Below are positions 58,208-64,000 of a DNA stretch of 64,000 nucleotides, piece after piece; positions within the stretch are counted from its first letter, which is position 1, and each line of letters begins with the position of its first letter. The notes beneath the pieces are model-generated. The model was not told the DNA's origin. It was given only the letters and a program-made list of their open reading frames with translations, and searched no databases. The DNA is from Actinospineispora acaciae DSM 45401. Lineage in GTDB: Bacteria; Actinomycetota; Actinomycetes; Mycobacteriales; Pseudonocardiaceae. Position numbers and translations under genes: made by a program. The stretch is from positions 434,001 through 498,000 of the forward strand of contig NZ_JIAI01000004.1 of the NCBI RefSeq assembly GCF_000620785.1, given 5' to 3'.

Positions 58208-60337
58208 TCAGTTCTCTCCTTCGACGGCGGCGATCTGAGCCAGGACGTTGGAGCGGTCGTCGACGGTCGCGGTGTCCCCGGGCAGCAGCAAGATCGCGCA
58301 CTGGCCGTCCTCGATGACCGCCGGCCCGGCCAGCGACGTGCCGGCCGGCAGCTCTTCGCGCCGGTACACCGCCGTGTCGACGTAACCACCGCTCTCCGGG
58401 AAGTACACCTGCCTGGTGACCGTCGCGGGCCCGTCGGAACCGGCCGCCGTGTTGCGCGGGAGCTCGAACGCGGCCGGCTCCACCCGCCCGACCACCTTGA
58501 TCGACACGAGCTGCGCCCGCGCGTCCGGATAGCTGTAGCCGTACCTCCCGGCGTAGTCGGACTCGAACCGCTCCCGCAGCGCAACCGCCAGCGCGGCCGG
58601 GTCGGAGACGGCGTCGCGCGGCACCTCCACCTCGACCACGTGCCCCTGCCCGGTGTACTGCATGTCCGCGAGATAGTCGGTGGACCGCGCCGCGCCGGGC
58701 GCCACGTTGTCCAGCAGCTTGCCGACCTCGGCGTCCAGCTCGGCCAGCTCGGCGCGCAGCCGGGCCGCGCCGCCCTGGTCCAGCGCCGCCACGAACGTCC
58801 GAGCCAAATCCACCCGGGGCGCGGCCTGCAACAACCCCACGGCCGACGCGATGCCCGCCGCCGCCGGGAACAGCACCTCGCCGATGCCCAGGTTGCGCGC
58901 CAGCCGGGCGGCGTGCGTGGGCCCGGCGCCGCCGAACGCGACCAACGTCAGGTCCCTCGGATCACGCCCGCGCTCGATGGACACCGCCCGGATGGCGTGC
59001 TCCATGTTGTTCGTGACCGCCTCGTGGATGCCCCACGCGCCACCGGCGGTGTCCAGCCCGAGCGGCTCGCCGACCTGCTCCCCGATCGCGGCCGCCGCGC
59101 CGTCGCGGTCCAGGCTCATCCGCCCGCCCAGGAAGTAGTCCGGGTTCAAATACCCGAGCACCAGGTTCGCGTCCGTGACCGTCGGCCTGGTACCGCCGGA
59201 TCCGTAACAGACCGGCCCGGGGTCCGCGCCCGCGCTCTCCGGCCCGACCTCGATGATCCCCAGCCCGGTGCGGGCGATGCTGCCGCCACCGGCGCCGATC
59301 TCGATCAGGTCCACCGACGGCGTGACCACCGGCAGCCCGGTGCCCACCCGCATCAGCGTCTGGTCCACCTCGAAGACGCGCTCCATCCGGGGCTCGCCGC
59401 CCTCGATCAGACAGGCCTTCGCCGTCGTCCCGCCCATGTCGAACGCGACGAGATCCCCCCGCCCGTGCTCGCGCCCGAGCCAGGCGGCCATCGACACCCC
59501 TGCCGCCGGCCCGGACTCCAGCGCCCGGATCGGCAGCGCGACCACCTCGGCCGGCGTGGACAGCCCGCCGTTGCCCTGGTTGATGAACATCTGCCCGGTG
59601 AACCCGCGCTCACCCAGCGCCCGCCCCAGCGCGTCCAGGTACCGCCGGAACGCCGGCTGGATGTACGCGTTCACGACCGTCGTGCTGGCCCGCTCGTACT
59701 CGCCGATGATCGGCGCCACCTCGTGGGACAGCGACAACGTCGCCTCCGGCAGCGCCTGGGCGACCAGCTTGCCCACCCGCACCTCATGGTCGCCCGCCGC
59801 GTAGGAGTGCAGCAGCGACACCGCGACCGCCTCCACCCCGGCGGCGCGCAGCTCGGCCAGCGCGGCCCGCAGCCCGTCCTCGTCCAGCTCGCGCACCACC
59901 GTGCCGTCGTGGGCCAGCCGCTCACGCACCGCCAGCACCCGGTGCCGTGGGGTGAGCGGCTCGTGCTTGTCGAACCACAGGTCGTACGTGCTGTACCTGG
60001 CCGGCCGCTGCATGATCAGCAGGTCCCGGAAGCCCTCGGTGACGAGCAGCGCGGTGCTCGCGCCCTTGCGCTCGATCACGGTGTTCGCGCCGATCGTGGT
60101 GCCGTGCACGACCTGGCCGACCTCGTCCATGCTCGCGCCGACGCGGGCGAGCAGGTCGTCGATCCCGGCCAGCGCGCCGACCGACGGGTCCGGGGCGGTG
60201 GACAACCGCTTCCACACGTGCAGCTCGCCGGTCTGGCCGTCGTGCAGCGCGAAGTCGGTGAACGTGCCGCCGATGTCGAACCCGATCCGGTACCGCTTCC
60301 CTTGACTCGGTGTCTTCTTCAAGTTCGGGTTATTCAT
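58208..60337 (-). CDS. Hydantoinase A/oxoprolinase-family subunit
   Basis: The 709-residue protein has the actin-like ATP-site motif RIGFDIGGTFTDFALHDGQTG, VVHGTTIGANTVIERKG, LVAFDMGGTTAKACLIEGG, IEIGAGGGSIA and VAFGGAGPTHA, the HyuA signature set. It would activate the carbonyl of a cyclic amide by phosphorylation for opening by HyuB. Its first codons are AT-richer than the gene body (MNNPNLKKTPSQ), and the start lies in one arm of an 11-bp inverted repeat shared with the coxL end. Confidence 0.9.
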   Translation of the reverse strand: MNNPNLKKTPSQGKRYRIGFDIGGTFTDFALHDGQTGELHVWKRLSTAPDPSVGALAGIDDLLARVGASMDEVGQVVHGTTIGANTVIERKGASTALLVTEGFRDLLIMQRPARYSTYDLWFDKHEPLTPRHRVLAVRERLAHDGTVVRELDEDGLRAALAELRAAGVEAVAVSLLHSYAAGDHEVRVGKLVAQALPEATLSLSHEVAPIIGEYERASTTVVNAYIQPAFRRYLDALGRALGERGFTGQMFINQGNGGLSTPAEVVALPIRALESGPAAGVSMAAWLGREHGRGDLVAFDMGGTTAKACLIEGGEPRMERVFEVDQTLMRVGTGLPVVTPSVDLIEIGAGGGSIARTGLGIIEVGPESAGADPGPVCYGSGGTRPTVTDANLVLGYLNPDYFLGGRMSLDRDGAAAAIGEQVGEPLGLDTAGGAWGIHEAVTNNMEHAIRAVSIERGRDPRDLTLVAFGGAGPTHAARLARNLGIGEVLFPAAAGIASAVGLLQAAPRVDLARTFVAALDQGGAARLRAELAELDAEVGKLLDNVAPGAARSTDYLADMQYTGQGHVVEVEVPRDAVSDPAALAVALRERFESDYAGRYGYSYPDARAQLVSIKVVGRVEPAAFELPRNTAAGSDGPATVTRQVYFPESGGYVDTAVYRREELPAGTSLAGPAVIEDGQCAILLLPGDTATVDDRSNVLAQIAAVEGEN

Positions 60338-60459
60338 CGAGACCGCCTCCGGCGGTCAGGCGCCGTTTCATCAATCGGCGAGGTCATGTCGGTCCGGCGC
60401 AGTCCGGCGCTCGGGCGGACCTCCGGCCCGCCGTCGCTAACCGGACTTATGAATAACCC
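60327..60459. promoter_or_regulatory. Inverted repeat flanking the coxL-hyuA gap
   Basis: GGGTTATTCAT (60327-60337, including the hyuA start) and ATGAATAACCC (60449-60459) are perfect 11-bp inverted copies bounding the 124-bp gap. The promoter of the hyuA operon should lie between them. Looping or a regulator pair is possible. Confidence 0.5.
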
Positions 60460-60461
60460 TC

Positions 60462-62735
60462 TCAACGAGCACTACCTTTCTCTAAGTGATCAAGAAAAGC
60501 CGCGACCCGGATCGGGTCCAGCGGCAGCGCGCCCGGCAGGGCGCCGAGGATGTCCCGCAGGGCGGCCCCCACCGCCGCCGCCGGGACGATCACCGGCGCC
60601 TCCCCGACGCCCTTGGCGCCGTGCGGGCCGCTGGGTCCGGGGTGGCCGGGCAGGAACACGGTCTCGATGTCGCGGGGGATGTCCGCGACGGTGGGCAGCC
60701 GGTAGTCGACGAGGTCGGCGTTGCGGACGGTGCCGTCGGCGGCGACGTCGAGGACCTCGCTCAGGGCGTACCCGAGGCCCTGCACGACGCCGCCCTCGAC
60801 CTGGCCGCGCGCGCCCTCGGGGTTGAGGACGGTGCCGATGTCGTGCACGGCCAGGTAGCGGAGGACCTCGATGCGGCCGGTCTCCGGGTCCAGCTCGATC
60901 TCGGCGGCGTGGCAGTGGAACGTGGCCTCGTTGAACACGTCGAAGCGCATGCCGTCCAGGGTTGATCCGGCGAGTGGGGCGCGGGCGGCCTTGAACCGGC
61001 CGCTGCCGACGAGGGGGCCGGTGCGGTTCAGGGCGCCGGTCGCGATTTCGGCGAGCGGGATCGCGGAGTCCGGCAGCCCGCGAACTTCGACCCGGCCGTC
61101 GGTGAGGATCAGGTCGTCGGGGGCGGCCTCCAGGCGTTCGGCGGCCTCTTCGCGCAGTTGGCGAGCTACCTCGCGGGCGGCGGAGACGGCGGCGTTGCCG
61201 ATCCCGTACAGGGTGCGGCTGCCCTTGGATCCGGCGTCGTACGGCGCGTCGGTGCCGCCGGAGCGGACCGTGACCTGGGACAACGGGATGCCCAGCTCGT
61301 CGGCGACCACGGCGGCCACCCCGACGACGACCGCGCCGGTGCCGATCTCCGTGCCCCCGGTGGCCACCGTCGCGGTGCCGTCCTCGTTCATCGTCACCGT
61401 CGCACTGGCCGGCGAACCGCTGGTCACCCACCACGCGCAGGCCAGTCCGTAACCCCGTCGCCGCCCCTCGGGCAGCGGCGGCGCGTCGGAGCGCCACCGC
61501 GCGAGTCGGGTGGAGGCGATGTCCAGGCACTCGGCGATGCTCACGTCCGGGATGAGCTCGCCGTTCGGGCCGCGGTCACCGCTGCGCAGCAGGTTGCGTC
61601 GCCGGACCTCGACCGGGTCCAGCCCGACCGCGGCGGCGATCTCGTCCATGTGCGCCTCGACGGCGTAGACCAGCTGCGGGCCGGACGGACCGCGGAACGA
61701 GCCGGTCGGGCAGGTGTTGGTGGCCACGGCGGCGGCGGAGAGGTCCACGGCGTCGATCCGGTACGGACCGGTGCCGAGCAGCGCGGCGATGGACGCGATC
61801 GTCGGGGTGTCGAACGCGTACGCGCCGGAGTCCAGGTACACGGTCGCGCGCCTGGCCAGCAGACGGCCGTCGGCGTCGACGGCGCTGGTCAGCTCGACCA
61901 TCGAGTTCTCCCGGGGGTTGCCGGCGCGCAGGTCCTCCTCCCGCGAACAGACCACCCGCACCGGGCGCCCGGTGGCCAGCGCCGCCACCGCCGCCAGCGG
62001 GGCCAGGCCGAGGTGCAGCTTGCCGCCGAACCCGCCGCCGAGCGCGGGCACCCGGACGGTGATCTCGGACATCGGCCGGTCCAGCAGCGCGGCCAGGCCC
62101 TTGCGGACGGTGAACGGGTCCTGGGACGTGGTGGTGACGACCAGGCCGCCGTCCGGGTCCAGCTCGGCCAGGGTGGCGCGGGGTTCGAGGTAGGCCTGGT
62201 GCACGCGGTGCGACTCGATGCGGGTGGTCACCGTGAACGCGGCGTCTCGCAGGGAGGCGTCGACGTCACCTCGGCGGATCCGCGACGGCGGCAGCGGGTT
62301 CGGCTGGCCGGCGTGCACCTGCCAGGCGTCCGCGCGCAGCGCGTCGGTCAGGGTCACGGCGGCCGGCAGCGGCACGAGGTCCAGCCCGACCAGCGCCGCC
62401 GCCCGGTCCGCGTTCGCCTTGCCCTCGGCCACCACCAGCGCGACCGGCTCGCCGGCGAACCGCGTCACCTCGCGGGCCAGCACGGGCTGGTCGTGCAGCA
62501 CGCCGCCCCACCGGCGGTCCGGCAGGTCGTCGGCGGTCAGCACGCGCACCACCCCGGGCGCGCTCAGAGCGGCCACCGTGTCCACCGACCGGATCCGGGC
62601 GGACGCCAGCGGCGAGCGGACCACGGCGCAGTGCAACAGGCCGTCCGGGCGGATGTCCTCGGTGTAGCGGGCGCGGCCGGTCGCCTTGGCCACGGCGTCC
62701 GGACGGTTCAACTCCGTACCCAGCACGCCGGTCAC
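60462..62735 (-). CDS. Molybdenum hydroxylase large subunit (xanthine dehydrogenase/CoxL family)
   Basis: The 757-residue subunit has the molybdopterin motifs GGGFGGKLHLGLAP, GSFRGPSGPQ, EIGTGAVVVG and the C-terminal GAKGVGEAPVI with the expected catalytic Glu. It belongs to the xanthine/aldehyde oxidase type rather than true CO dehydrogenase, since the AYxCSFR loop is absent. It hydroxylates an N-heterocycle or aldehyde with water as oxygen source. The last codons are AT-rich and include the rare Leu codon TTA (60483-60485). GTG 62735 overlaps the small-subunit stop. Confidence 0.92.
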   Translation of the reverse strand: MTGVLGTELNRPDAVAKATGRARYTEDIRPDGLLHCAVVRSPLASARIRSVDTVAALSAPGVVRVLTADDLPDRRWGGVLHDQPVLAREVTRFAGEPVALVVAEGKANADRAAALVGLDLVPLPAAVTLTDALRADAWQVHAGQPNPLPPSRIRRGDVDASLRDAAFTVTTRIESHRVHQAYLEPRATLAELDPDGGLVVTTTSQDPFTVRKGLAALLDRPMSEITVRVPALGGGFGGKLHLGLAPLAAVAALATGRPVRVVCSREEDLRAGNPRENSMVELTSAVDADGRLLARRATVYLDSGAYAFDTPTIASIAALLGTGPYRIDAVDLSAAAVATNTCPTGSFRGPSGPQLVYAVEAHMDEIAAAVGLDPVEVRRRNLLRSGDRGPNGELIPDVSIAECLDIASTRLARWRSDAPPLPEGRRRGYGLACAWWVTSGSPASATVTMNEDGTATVATGGTEIGTGAVVVGVAAVVADELGIPLSQVTVRSGGTDAPYDAGSKGSRTLYGIGNAAVSAAREVARQLREEAAERLEAAPDDLILTDGRVEVRGLPDSAIPLAEIATGALNRTGPLVGSGRFKAARAPLAGSTLDGMRFDVFNEATFHCHAAEIELDPETGRIEVLRYLAVHDIGTVLNPEGARGQVEGGVVQGLGYALSEVLDVAADGTVRNADLVDYRLPTVADIPRDIETVFLPGHPGPSGPHGAKGVGEAPVIVPAAAVGAALRDILGALPGALPLDPIRVAAFLDHLEKGSAR

Positions 62736-63214
62736 GGGGTTCCCTCCCCGACCCGGCGCGCCGCGGCGGTAACCGCCCTCATGATCGGCAGGTAGCCCGT
62801 GCAGCGGCACAGGTTGCCGGCCAGCGCCGTCTCGATCTCCGCGCGGTCCGGGGCGCCTCCGGTACGCGACGCCACCAGCGCGGCCGCCATCACCAGCATC
62901 CCGGGCGTGCAGATGCCGCACTGCACGGCGCCGGCGGCCGCCAGCTCCTCGGCCAGCACCCGCCCGGCGCCGCCCTCGGACACCCCCTCGGCCGTCCGGA
63001 CCTCGCCGCCGTCGCACTCCGCCGCGAACACCAGGCACGAGTTCACCGGCCGCCCGTCCAACAGCACCGTGCACGCCCCGCAGTCGCCGGTGCCGCAGCC
63101 GAGCTTGGTCCCGGTCAGCCGCAGCTCCTCGCGCAGCACGTCGATCAGCAACCGGTCGCCGGCCTCGACCTCCCGATCGGCCCCGTTGCACCGGAAACGA
63201 GTCAGCTCAGCCAA
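62732..63214 (-). CDS. Molybdenum hydroxylase [2Fe-2S] small subunit (CoxS type)
   Basis: The 160-residue protein has both iron-sulfur clusters of the family: LGCGTGDCGACTVLLDG ... SCL (plant-type) and CGICTPGM ... AGNLCRCTGY (C-terminal [2Fe-2S]). It passes electrons from the molybdenum centre to the FAD subunit (probably that encoded at 51009). The only in-frame start near the domain is TTG 63214, overlapping the ABC ATPase stop by 8 bp, which implies translational coupling and low-efficiency initiation. Confidence 0.9.
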   Translation of the reverse strand: MAELTRFRCNGADREVEAGDRLLIDVLREELRLTGTKLGCGTGDCGACTVLLDGRPVNSCLVFAAECDGGEVRTAEGVSEGGAGRVLAEELAAAGAVQCGICTPGMLVMAAALVASRTGGAPDRAEIETALAGNLCRCTGYLPIMRAVTAAARRVGEGTP

Positions 63215-64000
63215 CGCGCTGCCCCGTCCGCTGGTCGAACAACATCCCGTGCGCCTCGTCGAACCCGAACCACACCTCGTCGCCGTCCGCGATCGGCGTC
63301 CCGTCGTGCGGCAGCGTCGCCATCACCGGCGGATGGTCGCCGATGTCCAACTGCGCGCGCACCCACCCGCCGCCGAAGATCGCCGCGATCACCCTGGCCC
63401 GCGCGAAACACCGACCGTCCGCCTCCGCCCGCACCGCCACGTGCTCCGGCCGAACCCCGCACCGAACCGTCTCACCGTCCGCCAACGAACCCTTCGCCGG
63501 CAGGCTGAACCGCATCTCCCCCGGCCCGGCCAGCTCCACCCCGCCGCCGTCAGAACCGCCGACCACCCGAACCGAGAACTCGTTCAGGTTCCCCAGCAAC
63601 CGGGCCACCTCCAGCGACGCCGGCGCCCGATACACCTCCGCCGGTGCATCCACCTGCAACACCCGCCCAGCGCCCATGGCCGCGATCCGGGTGGACATGG
63701 TGAACGCCTCGTCCTGGTCGTGCGTCACGAACACCGTGGTGATCCCCAGCTCGCGCTGCAGCCGCCGCACCTCCAGCCCCAACTGCTCGCGCAGCCGCCG
63801 GTCCAGCGCGCCGAACGGCTCGTCCAGCAGCAGCAACCGGGGCCGGAACACCAGCGCCCGGGCCAGCGCCACCCGCTGCTGCTGCCCGCCGGACAGCTCC
63901 CCGGGATGCCGCTCGCCCATCCCGCCCAGCTCGACCACGTCCAACATCTCGCCGACCCGCCGCGCGCACTCGCCCCCGTCGACCTTGCGCATCCGCAGCG
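63207..64000 (-). CDS. Polyamine/Fe-type ABC ATPase, C-terminal part (runs off window)
   Basis: The visible 264 residues contain the signature ELSGGQQQRVALARALVF, Walker B LLLLDEPFGALDRR and VTHDQDEAFTMS, then a TOBE domain (SVRVVGGSDG to the end, QRTGQRVG). Walker A is beyond the right edge, since the open frame continues to base 64000. It is closest to PotA/FbpC-type ATPases and probably powers uptake of the compound degraded by the downstream cluster. It overlaps the small-subunit gene. Confidence 0.9.
   Translation of the reverse strand, partial: LRMRKVDGGECARRVGEMLDVVELGGMGERHPGELSGGQQQRVALARALVFRPRLLLLDEPFGALDRRLREQLGLEVRRLQRELGITTVFVTHDQDEAFTMSTRIAAMGAGRVLQVDAPAEVYRAPASLEVARLLGNLNEFSVRVVGGSDGGGVELAGPGEMRFSLPAKGSLADGETVRCGVRPEHVAVRAEADGRCFARARVIAAIFGGGWVRAQLDIGDHPPVMATLPHDGTPIADGDEVWFGFDEAHGMLFDQRTGQRVG

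Noticed and set aside
60449..60826. Plus-strand ORF beginning MNNPLNEHYLSLSDQEK
   Set aside because: It continues antisense to coxL as low-complexity sequence; the start only mirrors the hyuA start because of the 11-bp inverted repeat.
1..64000. CRISPR arrays, insertion sequences, prophage genes, rRNA and tRNA
   Set aside because: No regularly spaced repeats, transposase or integrase motifs, phage structural genes or tRNA-like cloverleaf with CCA end were noticed by reading; a dedicated scan could still find a tRNA.

Overview
The window is high-GC actinomycete chromosome. Support comes from the heavy G/C third-position bias, frequent GTG starts and tight ATGA/GTGA overlaps, the XRE-DUF5753/DUF397 regulator pair with a DUF574 S-adenosyl methyltransferase, mycothiol-dependent DinB-type proteins, an LCP cell-wall protein and a ClpP pair with a PopR/ClgR-like regulator. 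Genus is not determined; a Pseudonocardiaceae- or Streptosporangiales-like organism is only a guess. No rRNA, tRNA, CRISPR array, transposase or phage structural gene was seen.

Layout. 0-0.9 kb: a truncated FAD monooxygenase divergent from an IclR regulator. 1-6.9 kb: a polyamine-type operon (XRE-cupin regulator, lipoprotein binding protein, two permeases, ATPase, FAD-dependent amine oxidase) ending at a hairpin. 7-11.2 kb: a 1416-residue trypsin / nSTAND ATPase / beta-propeller protein of the biological-conflict type, then a SigJ-like sigma factor. 12-17 kb: regulators and small stress or secondary-metabolism enzymes (DUF899, HxlR, AraC, NmrA, ABM, VOC, PAP2). 17-22 kb: envelope genes (RCK-type membrane protein, TatA, LCP, beta-helix lipoprotein). 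22-26 kb: SDR/DHA2 exporter pair, ABM, TetR. 26-33 kb: a LysR-FMO-MFS-SDR-racemase catabolic block, then a divergent MFS/LysR pair. 34-35.7 kb: a PopR/ClgR-like regulator convergent with two clpP genes, one without its catalytic serine. 35.8-38.5 kb: a nitrate/sulfonate/taurine-type ABC transporter. 38.6-44.9 kb: a DinB-like protein, an epoxide hydrolase, an XRE/methyltransferase/DUF397 trio behind two near-identical palindromic promoters, and a P450.

45.1-50.8 kb is the most striking region. On the minus strand a Crp/Fnr regulator, a class III nucleotidyl-cyclase-like protein, a P-loop/SPFH-like ATPase and a DUF4407 membrane protein form one compact operon. Convergent to it and overlapping by 4 bp lies a three-helix protein resembling the Pycsar effector family. 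Cyclase plus PycTM-like effector suggests an enlarged, transcriptionally wired Pycsar-like defence or stress-signalling system.

51-64 kb is a minus-strand catabolic supercluster: ABC ATPase, a three-subunit molybdenum hydroxylase, hydantoinase/oxoprolinase A and B, a three-part opine/sarcosine/hydroxyproline-dehydrogenase-like flavo-iron-sulfur complex, a class IV aminotransferase and an unusual SDR. Together these could take up an N-heterocyclic or cyclic amino compound, hydroxylate it, open its ring and oxidise the amine, but the substrate is not identifiable from sequence alone.
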